Source: an uncultured Clostridia bacterium
Lineage (GTDB): Bacteria; Bacillota; Clostridia; TANB77; CAG-508
NCBI GenBank assembly: GCA_944389125.1
Contig: CALXLF010000001.1
Span: forward strand, 1 to 64,000
Length of the DNA: 64,000 bases
Reading direction: 5' to 3'
Below the pieces are notes generated by a model that was given only the letters and a program-made list of their open reading frames with translations, had not been told where the DNA came from and ran no database searches. A program made the position numbers and the translations under genes. Every line of letters starts with the position of its first letter. The stretch's first letter is position 1. Positions 29,699 to 38,392 of this stretch are shown here, in pieces.

Positions 29699-31441
29699 TT
29701 ATCCTAATCTATATTTTTCTTTAGGACTATATGATGTATGTAAAAGTTCATGTGCTTTATGTCCACCGGGTTCTCCTAAATATTCTGCATAAATTTTCTT
29801 TAAAATTGGATTTTCATGAGACTTTCTAATTGTACTTTTTTCATCAATTGAATAAAGTGCTGCTGCTCTTTTTCCTCTTATATCAATTGTTGCTCTTTCT
29901 TTTGATGTTCTAATAGGTTGACCACCACCCATTACACATCCACCAGGGCAAGCCATAATCTCAACAAATTGATAATCCGCTTTTCCAGATTTTATTTCTT
30001 CAAGAATTGTTCTTGCATTTTTTAATCCTGAAGCAACAACTACTTTAACTTCTTTTCCATTCAAATCAATAATTGCTCTTTTTATTCCTTGACCGCCACG
30101 AACATCTTCATATTCTAATTTTCCAAAAGAATTTCCTGTAACTTTTTCTGCAACTGTACGAAGAGCAGCTTCCATAACTCCACCTGTTGTTCCAAATATT
30201 GCTGCTGCACCTGTTGCTTCTCCCATTGGATCATCAAATTCAGAATCTTCTAATGTTTTAAAATTAATATGAGCTTGTTTAATCATTCTAGCTAATTCTC
30301 TTGTAGTAATTACTGCATCTACATCATCATATCCAGTTCCATTCTCATCATCTCTTGTTCTTTCATATTTTTTAGCTATACACGGCATTACAGAAACAAC
30401 GAAAATTTTACTTGGATCAATATTATTTTTCCTTGCATAATATGATTTTATAATTGCTCCAAACATTTGATGAGGAGATTTACAAGATGATAGATTTGGA
30501 ATTAACTCAGGATAATTCAACTCCAAAAATCTTACCCAGCCTGGACTACAAGATGTAAGCATTGGAAGAGTTCCACCATTTGTAAATCTATCTATAAATT
30601 CTGTTGCTTCTTCCATAATAGTAAAATCAGCACCAGTATTTGTATCAAAAACTTTATCAAATCCTAAATGTTTTAAACTTGATACCATTTTGCCTTTTAC
30701 ATTAGTTCCAATTTCCATTCCAAATTCTTCGCCCAATGCGACTCTAACAGCAGGAGCTGTTTGAGCAATTACATATTTATCTTCATCTCCAAGAGCTTCC
30801 CAAACAGCAGCTGTTCCATCTTTTTCTCTTAAAGCTCCAACGGGACAAGCTTCTATACATTGTCCGCAAAATGTGCAATTTACATCATTTAAACTCATAT
30901 CATTATATGTAGAAATTGTTGAACTAAATCCTCTTTCTGTACAATCAATTGCACCTATTCCTTGAACATTTTTACATGTTGCAACACATCTTCTACATAA
31001 TATGCATTTGTTAAAATCTCTAACAATTGAAGGTGATTTATCATCTATTTGATGTTTATTTCTTTCACCTTTATATTTTATTTCATTAACATAGAACTCT
31101 TCAGCTAATTTTTGCAATTCACATGTCCCATTTCTAGTACATGTTAAACAATCTCTATCATGATTTGAAAGAATTAAATCCAAAACTGTTCTTCTTGCTT
31201 CAATAACAGCCGGCGTATTTGTTCTTACAACCATACCTTCTTCAACTTTCTGAATACATGAAGTTGCAAATCCACGTCTGCCTTCAACTTCTACAACACA
31301 CATTCTGCAATCTCCAAATTCATTTATATCTTTTAAAAAACATAAAGTAGGAATATCAATACTAGCTTTTCGTGCTGCTTCAAGAATTGTAGTTCCTTCT
31401 TCAACTTCAACTTTTCTTCCATTTATAGTTAGACTAACCAT
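29699..31441 (-). CDS. hydA: [FeFe]-hydrogenase catalytic subunit, bifurcating type
   Basis: Reduces protons to H2. The 580 residues hold, in order, a plant-type [2Fe-2S] domain (CFLKDINEFGDCRMC), the His-ligated cluster (HDRDCLTCTRNGTC), two [4Fe-4S] motifs (CILCRRCVATC, CTFCGQCIEACP) and the H-cluster. H-cluster motifs are TSCSPGW, VMPCIAKKYE and MACPGGCVMGGGQP. The first has Ser in place of the second Cys of TSCCP, as in trimeric bifurcating enzymes. Downstream of hydB and hydC on the same strand; together they would oxidise NADH and reduced ferredoxin together. Confirms an anaerobic, fermentative host. Confidence 0.96.
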   Translation of the reverse strand: MVSLTINGRKVEVEEGTTILEAARKASIDIPTLCFLKDINEFGDCRMCVVEVEGRRGFATSCIQKVEEGMVVRTNTPAVIEARRTVLDLILSNHDRDCLTCTRNGTCELQKLAEEFYVNEIKYKGERNKHQIDDKSPSIVRDFNKCILCRRCVATCKNVQGIGAIDCTERGFSSTISTYNDMSLNDVNCTFCGQCIEACPVGALREKDGTAAVWEALGDEDKYVIAQTAPAVRVALGEEFGMEIGTNVKGKMVSSLKHLGFDKVFDTNTGADFTIMEEATEFIDRFTNGGTLPMLTSCSPGWVRFLELNYPELIPNLSSCKSPHQMFGAIIKSYYARKNNIDPSKIFVVSVMPCIAKKYERTRDDENGTGYDDVDAVITTRELARMIKQAHINFKTLEDSEFDDPMGEATGAAAIFGTTGGVMEAALRTVAEKVTGNSFGKLEYEDVRGGQGIKRAIIDLNGKEVKVVVASGLKNARTILEEIKSGKADYQFVEIMACPGGCVMGGGQPIRTSKERATIDIRGKRAAALYSIDEKSTIRKSHENPILKKIYAEYLGEPGGHKAHELLHTSYSPKEKYRLG

Positions 31442-31549
31442 CTTAGGCCTCCTTTTTTACTTTTTTATTAATCATTGTACCCTCTCACTGTTGGAACGAG
31501 AAGTAGTATAATTTAATACTACACGCATTTTCTGTTGTTGCTTTTCATT

Positions 31550-33409
31550 CTATCCCTTTATAGCATGGAATGGGCATTTACTTATACATGTTCCGCATTT
31601 TATACATTTATCTTGATCTATTACATGAGTTTGTTTTATTTCTCCTGAAATAGCATCTACTGGACAATTTCTCTTGCATAAACCGCAGCCCTTACAAAGT
31701 TCTGGATCAATGGTTACTTTCATTAAGGCTTTGCACTCTCCTGCTCTACATTCTTTATGATCTATATGTTCTCTATACTCTTCTCTAAAATATTTAATTG
31801 TACTTAAAACTGGATTAGGTGCAGTTTGACCAAGTCCGCAAACAGAAGCTTTTTGAATATTTGCACATAATCTTTCTAGTTTTTCAATATCTCCATCTTC
31901 ACCTTTTCCATCTGTAATTTTTTCTAATATTTCTAAAAGTCTTTTTGTACCAATTCTACATGGTGTACACTTTCCACATGATTCATCAACAGTAAATCCT
32001 AAATAGAATTTTGCTAAATTTACCATACATTTTGAATCATCCATGATTATAAGTCCACCAGATCCCATCATTGAACCTATTGCTTTTAATGACTCATAAT
32101 CTATTGGTGTATCTAAGTGCTCTTCTGTTATACAACCTCCAGATGGTCCACCTGTTTGAGCTGCTTTAAATTTTCTACCATTTGGAATTCCTCCACCAAT
32201 ATCAAAAACTATTTCTCTTAAAGTAACACCCATTGGAACTTCAACTAATCCTATATTATTTACATTTCCACCTAAAGCAAAAACCTTAGTTCCTTTTGAG
32301 CCTTCAGTTCCAATACTTGAATACCACTCAGCTCCATTTAATATAATTTTTGTAATATTTGCATAAGTTTCAACATTATTTATTAAAGTTGGCTTACCAA
32401 ATAGTCCTTCATTTGCAGGATATGGAGGTTTTAATCTTGGCTGTCCACGTCTACCCTCAATAGACTCTAAAAGTGCTGTTTCTTCTCCACAAACAAAAGC
32501 TCCAGCTCCAAGTCTTACTTCACATTCAAAATCAAATCCGCTATTCCAAATATTTTTTCCTAAAATTCCATATTTTTTTGCATCATCAATAGCTTTTTGA
32601 AATCTTTGTACAGCGATTGGATATTCAGCTCTAACATAAATATATCCATGATTTGCTCCTATTGCAAAACCAGCTATCATCATTGCTTCTAGTACGCAAT
32701 GTGGATCTCCCTCTAGAATACTTCTATCCATAAAAGCTCCAGGATCTCCCTCATCTGCATTACAAACAACATATTTTTGATCTCCTTTTGCAGCTCTGGT
32801 TAAAGCCCATTTCTTTCCTGTTGGAAATCCTGCTCCACCACGACCTCTTAAACCAGATTCTGAAACAGTTTCAATTACTTCATCTGGTGTCATAGAAAAT
32901 AATACTTTTTCTAAAGCTTTATAGCCATCAAAAGCTATGTATTCATCAATATTTTCAGGATCAATTACACCACAGTTTTTTAGTGCAATTCTTTTTTGCT
33001 TTTTATAAAAATTAAGCTCATCTAACTTTTTAACTGTTGTGTTATCAATATCTTTACATAAAAGACGCTCAACAATTTCTCCTTTTTGAATATGCTTTTC
33101 AATTATTTCTTCACAATCTTCTGGTTTTACCATAGCATAAAAAATATCTTCAGGTCTTATAATTACAATTGGACCTTTTGCACATAATCCAAAACAACCT
33201 GTTTGAATTACTCTAACATTTTCAATATTTTTCTCTGCTAAAATTTTTCTAAAAGTATCTATAATTAAAGGAGATTTAGAAGATGTACATCCTGTTCCAT
33301 GACATACTAAGATATGTTTTTCTCTTGTATCAGCTGCTGTATTTACTCTTAAATCTAACTCTTTTCTCTTAGTTTCTCTTATTTTTCTTATTTCGTCTAA
33401 AGTTTTCAT
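31550..33409 (-). CDS. hydB: Bifurcating hydrogenase NuoF-like subunit
   Basis: NADH- and FMN-binding subunit of 619 residues. An N-terminal thioredoxin-like [2Fe-2S] domain (CHGTGCTSSKS, TGCFGLCAKGP) precedes the NuoF core with the FMN/NADH glycine-rich loops (GRGGAGFPTGKKW, GAGAFVCGEETALL) and the 4Fe-4S site CGKCTPCRIG. Two ferredoxin motifs end the protein (CKGCGLCKRNCP, CIKCGTCISKCP). Central gene of hydC-hydB-hydA. Although it holds several C-GG junctions, none is an in-frame CGG. Confidence 0.95.
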   Translation of the reverse strand: MKTLDEIRKIRETKRKELDLRVNTAADTREKHILVCHGTGCTSSKSPLIIDTFRKILAEKNIENVRVIQTGCFGLCAKGPIVIIRPEDIFYAMVKPEDCEEIIEKHIQKGEIVERLLCKDIDNTTVKKLDELNFYKKQKRIALKNCGVIDPENIDEYIAFDGYKALEKVLFSMTPDEVIETVSESGLRGRGGAGFPTGKKWALTRAAKGDQKYVVCNADEGDPGAFMDRSILEGDPHCVLEAMMIAGFAIGANHGYIYVRAEYPIAVQRFQKAIDDAKKYGILGKNIWNSGFDFECEVRLGAGAFVCGEETALLESIEGRRGQPRLKPPYPANEGLFGKPTLINNVETYANITKIILNGAEWYSSIGTEGSKGTKVFALGGNVNNIGLVEVPMGVTLREIVFDIGGGIPNGRKFKAAQTGGPSGGCITEEHLDTPIDYESLKAIGSMMGSGGLIIMDDSKCMVNLAKFYLGFTVDESCGKCTPCRIGTKRLLEILEKITDGKGEDGDIEKLERLCANIQKASVCGLGQTAPNPVLSTIKYFREEYREHIDHKECRAGECKALMKVTIDPELCKGCGLCKRNCPVDAISGEIKQTHVIDQDKCIKCGTCISKCPFHAIKG

Positions 33410-33452
33410 TCAAATAGCTCCTTTCTATTCTTAAAATTCCTTAAAACCAATT

Positions 33453-33950
33453 TTAATTTTCAGCAATAAATTTATCCAAAACTTCATCCATCATTTTTAC
33501 AGTAGCTTTTCCATACACTTCGCCATTTACTGTAAATACTGGTGCCAAGCCACAAGCTCCTATACATCTTGTTGCTTCTAATGAAAATTTACCATCTTTA
33601 GTTGTTTCACCTACATCGATTTTTAATCTTTCTTTTACACGATCTAAAATTTTTTCTGAACCTTTTACGAAACAAGCTGTTCCTAAACACACAGCAATAT
33701 GATATTTACCCTTTGGTTTTAAAGTAAATCTTGAATAAAAAGTAACAACTCCATAAATTTCTGCCATTGGTATAGATAAATACTCAGAAATGGCTTTTTG
33801 AGCATGTTCTGGAATATAACCATAATGCTCTTGAACTTCATTTAAAATTTGAATTAAATTATCTTTTTCTTGTTTATACTCGCTCAAAATCTTCTCCATA
33901 TCTGGATCTTTATTACATTCAGAGCAACCTTCGCATTTCTTATTTTCCAT
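33453..33950 (-). CDS. hydC: Bifurcating hydrogenase NuoE-like subunit
   Basis: Thioredoxin-like [2Fe-2S] subunit of about 165 residues with ligands in CLGTACFVKGS and ATRCIGACGLAP. An extra Cys-rich start (KKCEGCSECNKD) is unusual and may bind metal. ATG 33950 follows GGAGGTAAAA; a TTG four codons earlier lies inside the ribosome site. First gene of the hydrogenase operon. Confidence 0.93.
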   Translation of the reverse strand: MENKKCEGCSECNKDPDMEKILSEYKQEKDNLIQILNEVQEHYGYIPEHAQKAISEYLSIPMAEIYGVVTFYSRFTLKPKGKYHIAVCLGTACFVKGSEKILDRVKERLKIDVGETTKDGKFSLEATRCIGACGLAPVFTVNGEVYGKATVKMMDEVLDKFIAEN

Positions 33951-34072
33951 TTTTACCTCCAAATATTAATTTATAAAATTATATTCATTTTATTATAAAT
34001 TACATTCCTATCTTATAAGTATTTATCACATTTGTCAACAAAAATTCGATATTTTTTTTGCAAAAAAGAAAA

Positions 34073-34099
34073 CCCTTTCACCTTTAGCAGGTGAAAGGG
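34073..34099 (-). terminator. Terminator after the 34157 gene
   Basis: CCCTTTCACCT pairs perfectly with AGGTGAAAGGG and is followed by TTTTCTTTTTT on the minus strand. Confidence 0.85.
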
Positions 34100-34156
34100 A
34101 CAACTCCCCAAGAGCTGTTTTACGGAGTGGAACTCACACCGTGATCATCGCAATAC

Positions 34157-34480
34157 TTACGCTGTTGTCACTGAGTTTCCAAGAACAGTAAGGCTCTTTT
34201 TCTTCTGCTCGTATTCTTTGTCAAAGAAATAAATTCCACCATCTTCATTATGAGACAATGCAAAATATTTTCTCCAAAGAAGTCCAAAGCAAACATCATT
34301 ACCGGTATTTCTAACCATATAGCCTTCTCTGTCGTGCAACTTCACTTTGACAGCTTCAATTGCATCCTCAGAGTCGCTTTCCTCATATCGCGCATTTACA
34401 GCGTTCATCCGACAAACGATTTCTTTAAGTTCCATCATGTCCTGCATTTTTTCAAATGCAACAAAGAATTTTTTTCCCAT
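34157..34480 (-). CDS. Small unknown protein, foreign-looking
   Basis: A 107-residue soluble, mixed-charge protein that I do not recognise. It has no signal or membrane segment; the middle (LHDREGYMVRNTGNDVC) and the FGLLWRKYFALS stretch look like part of a small alpha/beta fold. Strong site GGAGG before ATG. GC content is above its neighbours and one in-frame CGG (34409-34411, TGT CGG ATG) must read as Arg. A single-gene island with its own terminator between hydC and a divergent small gene. Confidence 0.55.
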   Translation of the reverse strand: MGKKFFVAFEKMQDMMELKEIVCRMNAVNARYEESDSEDAIEAVKVKLHDREGYMVRNTGNDVCFGLLWRKYFALSHNEDGGIYFFDKEYEQKKKSLTVLGNSVTTA

Positions 34481-34680
34481 GTTGTTTTACCTCCGTTTTC
34501 TAGTAGTATTGATTCCTCGGGAACATCTTTAATTATACTATTTTGGTGATATTATGTCAAATTAAACTCATCTTCAAATTTCTACAAAATTCGACATAAC
34601 CTATTGCTTTTTTTCTATTTTATTATTATGATGTATATAAATTATTTTAATAATTTAATTTAAATATTGGAGGTTTTATT

Positions 34681-35073
34681 ATGGAAGAAAAGACAGAGAA
34701 AAAATCAAAAAGTTCTAAAATAATTGTAATCATTATAGCTATTGTTATCATTGTTGCAATTGTATTTGCTATTATATTTTTTACAGATTTTAAAAGAACA
34801 AAATTAACAGAAGATAATTTTGAAGAAGTATCAGACCAAATTGAAGAAAAACTTGACGAAGATGAGCTTGCTTATTTTACATATTCAGTAATGTATCATA
34901 TGTTTAATGACGGACTTAGTGATTTAAATGATGAAAATGCAGCATATAAAAATATTTATGGAAAAACTATCAAAGAACTTATTGATGAAGGAAAAGATTT
35001 AATGGAAGAACATGATGTAACTGTAGATGAATTCAAAGAATCAATGTCAGAAGTTGATAATACAACTAATTAA
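34681..35073 (+). CDS. Small membrane-anchored acidic protein
   Basis: A 130-residue protein with a lysine-rich start, one long Ile/Val-rich membrane helix (about residues 17-38) and an acidic, helical extracellular part. Ribosome site GGAGG seven bases before ATG. Not recognised. Base composition is host-like. It converges on the anti-sigma gene across a shared terminator. Confidence 0.65.
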   Translation: MEEKTEKKSKSSKIIVIIIAIVIIVAIVFAIIFFTDFKRTKLTEDNFEEVSDQIEEKLDEDELAYFTYSVMYHMFNDGLSDLNDENAAYKNIYGKTIKELIDEGKDLMEEHDVTVDEFKESMSEVDNTTN

Positions 35074-35079
35074 AAAATT

Positions 35080-35124
35080 AAAAGCCATAAATAAATTTGA
35101 AATATCAATTTATTCATGGCTTTT
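35080..35124. terminator. Bidirectional terminator
   Basis: AAAAGCCATAAATAAATT pairs almost perfectly with AATTTATTCATGGCTTTT between convergent genes, with T-rich flanks. Confidence 0.85.
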
Positions 35125-35128
35125 GTTT

Positions 35129-36223
35129 TTAATTATAATAACTTTTATAATCCATCGCATGACCACCTATTATTTCTCCTGTAGTAGCATCAACAAAATA
35201 ACTATACTTACCTTCTGTATATCTTTTTCTGATATCATCTCCATAATTATCTTTATATGTAATTACTACAACCCAAGCAAATCTTATTCTTTCATCTACA
35301 GAATAATATTTTCTATCCTTATAATCTGCACTTTTAGATTTATAATATTCATCTATATTTGAAATTCTCTCATATGCATCTGAATTCATTTTAACAATCA
35401 TCAAATTTGCTTTTGTAGATTCTATTTCATTTGATATTATCTTTTTATCTTGCTCAACTGCAATTTTAACTGCTTCATCTTCAGTAATAACTGTTTCATT
35501 ATTATCAAAATTTAAATTTTCAACTCTAAAATAAGCTAACTTTTTATCTTTTGATTCAATTGCTAACATTATACTCTGATATGGATTATAAATATCTCCA
35601 TATTTTTTATTGTAAACTATATCAATTTTAAATCCATCTCCTTCTCCTGTTCCTTCATCATTATTTGTCCATACTTTTACAATTTCATATTCTCCTTCCT
35701 CATATCCAAATAATTTATAATATCTATTTGCTTCTTCAATTGCTTCTTCTTGTGATATTGTAATACTTCTATCTTGAATATTAAAACTATTACAAAAAAG
35801 ATCATAAAATTCTCCGGTCAAACCATTTATACTTATCTCATAATCATCATCTGTAAAAAATGTATAAATTATTTTATTTGATGTTGCATCTTTATTTTCT
35901 TCATAATTTATAATATTTGTACTAAATCCAATCTTTTGTAAAATTTCTATAGCTTTACTTTTGGCTTCATCAATAGAAATATTTTCGTTTCTTACTTCTT
36001 CTGTTATATCTTGAGATAATTCTATTTCTGTTGGTGTATTCCATATTTTTTCTGCAACTTTACTTCCTGCAAATACTACTCCTGAAAATAGTAAAAGAAA
36101 GCAAGCTACAATTCCTACATTCTTAAATACAAATTTTTCTTTTTTATTCATATTCTTCTCCTCATCTATAATCTTAGATATAGCTATTTTAAATTTTAGT
36201 TTTTCTTTTATATCTTCATTCAT
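35129..36223 (-). CDS. Putative anti-sigma factor with PepSY/YcdB-like repeats
   Basis: A 364-residue protein: a cytosolic N-terminal helix region (about 35 residues), a single membrane helix (VACFLLLFSGVVFAG), then an extracellular part with repeated modules of the type ISIDEAKSKAIEIL, ISQEEAIEEANRYY and ITEDEAVKIAVEQD, characteristic of PepSY-like domains, ending in a DATTGEIIGG motif. It starts two bases after the sigma factor stop on the same strand. This arrangement and topology suggest an anti-sigma partner; the RseP homologue in this window is a candidate protease in the pathway. Function is inferred. Confidence 0.65.
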   Translation of the reverse strand: MNEDIKEKLKFKIAISKIIDEEKNMNKKEKFVFKNVGIVACFLLLFSGVVFAGSKVAEKIWNTPTEIELSQDITEEVRNENISIDEAKSKAIEILQKIGFSTNIINYEENKDATSNKIIYTFFTDDDYEISINGLTGEFYDLFCNSFNIQDRSITISQEEAIEEANRYYKLFGYEEGEYEIVKVWTNNDEGTGEGDGFKIDIVYNKKYGDIYNPYQSIMLAIESKDKKLAYFRVENLNFDNNETVITEDEAVKIAVEQDKKIISNEIESTKANLMIVKMNSDAYERISNIDEYYKSKSADYKDRKYYSVDERIRFAWVVVITYKDNYGDDIRKRYTEGKYSYFVDATTGEIIGGHAMDYKSYYN

Positions 36224-36225
36224 AT

Positions 36226-36765
36226 TTAAAAACCTCCTTTCTTTAATTCATTTTTTATCTTTTTTCTAATTCTATGTAATCTTGTTTTTACATTCATTTC
36301 TGATATTTTTAATTCTCTAGCTATATCTTTAATTAGTTTTGAATCATAATAAAACAAATTTACAATTTTTATATCAATTTCTTTTAAATTCTTTATTTTA
36401 CTACATAGTTCGTCTATTTCTTCTCTATCTTGTATGTAAATATCTATTGAACCAAATTCAATCAAATTTTCACATTGTCTTATATCGATAGTATATCTTA
36501 ATTTTTTTATCTTCTCTTTTACTAAATTTCTACTAACACCAGCCAAATATGCACTTAAAGAATTGATACTAATTTTTTCTTTATACCTTTTCCATAAAAT
36601 AAAAAAAGTATCTAAAACAATCTCTTCTTTATCTTCATTGGATAATTTATCACCAATCATATTCTGAATTATAGTTCTTAAATAAGGTGTATAATCATCT
36701 ATAATTCTATCCATATCTATCTTTCCATCTATAATATAATCATTTAGTTCTTTCTTATCTTTCAA
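36226..36765 (-). CDS. ECF-type sigma factor
   Basis: A 179-residue sigma-70-family protein with region 2 (LRTIIQNMIGDKLSNEDKEE then DTFFILWKRY) and region 4 (EIDIKIVNLFYYDSKLIKDI then ISEMNVKTRLHRIRKKI). I place the start at TTG 36765, eight bases after AGGAG. Cotranscribed with the putative anti-sigma gene. Its signal is unknown. Confidence 0.85.
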   Translation of the reverse strand: MKDKKELNDYIIDGKIDMDRIIDDYTPYLRTIIQNMIGDKLSNEDKEEIVLDTFFILWKRYKEKISINSLSAYLAGVSRNLVKEKIKKLRYTIDIRQCENLIEFGSIDIYIQDREEIDELCSKIKNLKEIDIKIVNLFYYDSKLIKDIARELKISEMNVKTRLHRIRKKIKNELKKGGF

Positions 36766-36856
36766 TTCTAAAACTCCTAACAATAAGATATCTTACATCT
36801 TTATAGTAGCAAAAAACTCATAAAAGTTACATTTATTTAATTTTTTACATAAAAAA

Positions 36857-36919
36857 ATAGTACTTATTTTAAATACTATCTCTTTATCGTGGTCGCTTCA
36901 AGTGGAATCGGCGAACCAC
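36857..36919 (-). repeat. Diverged second copy of tRNA-Phe 3' end plus terminator
   Basis: The 32 bases from ATAGTACTTATTTTAAATAC onward match 37014-37045 exactly, and the following CTTCAAGTGGAATCG matches the tRNA-Phe T-arm and acceptor. Mismatches then occur and GC is inserted. Between the copies lie about 90 bases with the palindrome CAGTCCACTGGACTG and CCCATAC/GTACGGG. Confidence 0.7.
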
Positions 36920-37012
36920 GTCCTAAAAGCAGTCCACTGGACTGTTTTTGCCCATACTTTGTACGGGCATGTCCTTTTCGATTCCACTTTTTAGTTTTTT
37001 ATATTAAAAAAA

Positions 37013-37040
37013 GATAGTACTTATTTTAAATACTATCTCT
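37013..37040 (-). terminator. Terminator of the tRNA operon
   Basis: AGATAGTATTT pairs with AAGTACTATCT followed by TTTTTTT on the minus strand, directly after tRNA-Phe. Confidence 0.8.
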
Positions 37041-37046
37041 TTATCA

Positions 37047-37122
37047 TGGTGGCTTCAAGTGGAATCGAACCACTGACACGGGGATTTTCAGTCCCCTGCT
37101 CTACCAACTGAGCTATGAAGCC
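37047..37122 (-). tRNA. tRNA-Phe (GAA)
   Basis: Full cloverleaf: acceptor GGCTTCA/TGAAGCC, D-arm TAGCTCAGTTGGTAGAGC, anticodon loop CTGAAAA with anticodon GAA, T-arm GTGGTTCGATTCCAC. CCA is encoded (37049-37047). Last of three tRNAs in one transcript. Confidence 0.97.
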
Positions 37123-37187
37123 ATATTTTGTTTTAAGTTTTTATTAAAAATATCTAGCAAGCTAAATTCAAGCTAGATATTTTTAAG

Positions 37188-37264
37188 TGGCGACCTGGAA
37201 CGGGCTCGAACCGTCGACCTCCGCCGTGACAGGGCGGCATTCTAACCAACTGAACTACCAGGCC
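37188..37264 (-). tRNA. tRNA-Asp (GTC)
   Basis: Acceptor GGCCTGG/CCAGGTC, D-arm with TTCAGTTGGTTAGAA, anticodon loop CTGTCAC with anticodon GTC, T-arm GACGGTTCGAGCCCGTT, encoded CCA. Confidence 0.97.
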
Positions 37265-37278
37265 ATATTTTAAATAAA

Positions 37279-37354
37279 TGGTGGTCGCTATAGGGTTCGA
37301 ACCTATGACCTCCTGCTTGTAAGGCAGATGCTCTCCCAGCTGAGCTAAGCGACC
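37279..37354 (-). tRNA. tRNA-Val (TAC)
   Basis: Acceptor GGTCGCT/AGCGACC, D-arm TAGCTCAGCTGGGAGAGC, anticodon loop CTTACAA with anticodon TAC, T-arm ATAGGTTCGAACCTAT, encoded CCA. First tRNA of the operon. Confidence 0.97.
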
Positions 37355-37389
37355 ATTTATAAAAAGTTTTTATCTCTTCAACGAGATTT

Positions 37390-37418
37390 ATTTTAACATA
37401 CTGAATATTGTTTGTCAA
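37390..37418 (-). promoter_or_regulatory. Promoter of the tRNA operon
   Basis: TTGACA (37418-37413), a 17-base spacer and TAAAAT (37395-37390) upstream of tRNA-Val. Confidence 0.8.
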
Positions 37419-37529
37419 CATTTTTTTCATTTTTTTCCAATTTTATTTCTAAATTTTGTAAATAGTATAAATATCAAGTATTTCAACTTCTAAAATATTC
37501 TTATTTTTAAATCTACAAAACAAAAAACA

Positions 37530-37561
37530 CACTGGCAGATACTTTTCAGTTTCCGCCAGTG
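37530..37561 (-). terminator. Terminator after the 37586 gene
   Basis: CACTGGC pairs with GCCAGTG across an interrupted stem, with TTTTTTG on the minus strand. Confidence 0.7.
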
Positions 37562-37585
37562 CACTTTTACAAGACGTTAGCCGCC

Positions 37586-38065
37586 TTAACAGACTTTCAG
37601 TTCTAAAAAGAATTTTCCTGTTTGAACAAATCCTTGTGATATAAGAAAGTCCCGTGCAGGCTTATGATCAGTGCAAACATTAATCTTTTTAAGTTTAGGC
37701 AATTTAGATTTTAATTCTTCAATCACCTCTGCTTTAACAATTGGATCATTCCGAAACATTCCCCACTCACAAAGTTTATATTTACCTTTTCCACAATAGA
37801 GAGCTCGAACACACCCTAAAACTTTTCCTTCTTTTTCAATCATGAAAATCTTAGATGTTTTAAGTTCTTTTTCAAACATTTCCACTGAGTAATTGTGATA
37901 ATATTCCATAATATCATCATACATCCAATCCTCTGCTTCTTTATCCTCCTCACATGCTTCAGTTCTAAGTAAAGGATAATAGTAAAGCCATTGATATCTG
38001 AAATCCTTATCCTCAAACAGTTCCTTATAAACTTTAAAATCTTTTATGTTTGCTTTCCGCAACAT
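37586..38065 (-). CDS. GNAT-like acetyltransferase, foreign-looking
   Basis: A 159-residue protein whose shape fits a GNAT N-acetyltransferase: LRKANIKDFKVYKELF start, beta strands around KIFMIEKEGKVLGCVRALY, and a C-terminal ARDFLISQGFVQTGKFF. Motif A is poorly conserved, so substrate and activity are open. Ribosome site GGGAGG before ATG. Three in-frame CGG codons (38057-38059, 37751-37753, 37652-37654) must read as Arg, more than in all host genes here together, and GC is raised. A single-gene island with its own terminator. Confidence 0.65.
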   Translation of the reverse strand: MLRKANIKDFKVYKELFEDKDFRYQWLYYYPLLRTEACEEDKEAEDWMYDDIMEYYHNYSVEMFEKELKTSKIFMIEKEGKVLGCVRALYCGKGKYKLCEWGMFRNDPIVKAEVIEELKSKLPKLKKINVCTDHKPARDFLISQGFVQTGKFFLELKVC

Positions 38066-38170
38066 TCTAATCCTCCCTTCCGGTTAATTCCTTGTTATTA
38101 TAACAATTTTACTCTTTTATGTCAACTTACATTATTGTGTTTTTTTACAAAAAGCCAAAACTAGCAAAAT

Positions 38171-38199
38171 TTTACAAACATCTATTACTATGTTATAAT
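38171..38199 (+). promoter_or_regulatory. Promoter of the candidate small RNA
   Basis: TTTACA (38171-38176), a 17-base spacer and TATAAT (38194-38199). No gene of normal size follows before a strong terminator 150 bases on. Confidence 0.75.
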
Positions 38200-38205
38200 A
38201 TAACT

Positions 38206-38380
38206 AGATTTGGAGATAAGGATATATACTTATCACAAATTTACTCTTCTATCCGAATAGAAGTAGTCAAAATACTAGTCAAATTTGAATTATGGAATTC
38301 GGAAATCTGTAAGTTAGGAGGATTTTAATGGAAGAGATGATTTAGACCTAAAACGTTGTTCATCGTTTTAGGTCTTATAT
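38206..38380 (+). ncRNA. Candidate structured small RNA or tiny-ORF transcript
   Basis: A short transcription unit of about 170 bases from the promoter at 38171 to the terminator at 38344-38375. It contains two hairpins, GATAAG-gatatata-CTTATC (38215-38234) and CTTCTAT-ccga-ATAGAAG (38246-38263). Near its end is a perfect ribosome site TTAGGAGG with ATG at 38327, but that frame is only MEEMI before a stop that touches the terminator. It may be a regulatory RNA with a micro-ORF. I do not recognise a known family. Confidence 0.5.
38344..38375 (+). terminator. Terminator of the small RNA
   Basis: AGACCTAAAACG pairs perfectly with CGTTTTAGGTCT, followed by TATATTTTTAT on the plus strand. It faces the end of htpG. 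Confidence 0.85.
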
Positions 38381-38392
38381 TTTTATATATTA

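Noticed and set aside
36880..36990. A fourth tRNA between the tRNA-Phe repeats
   Set aside because: Only the 3' arm resembles a tRNA; no D-arm, anticodon stem or matching 5' acceptor strand could be found.
37242..37430. Open frame through the tRNA genes
   Set aside because: It is an antisense or through-reading of tRNA-Asp and tRNA-Val.
38119..38328. A 69-codon open frame overlapping the small RNA
   Set aside because: It has no ribosome site, starts upstream of the promoter, and its composition is that of AT-rich noise.
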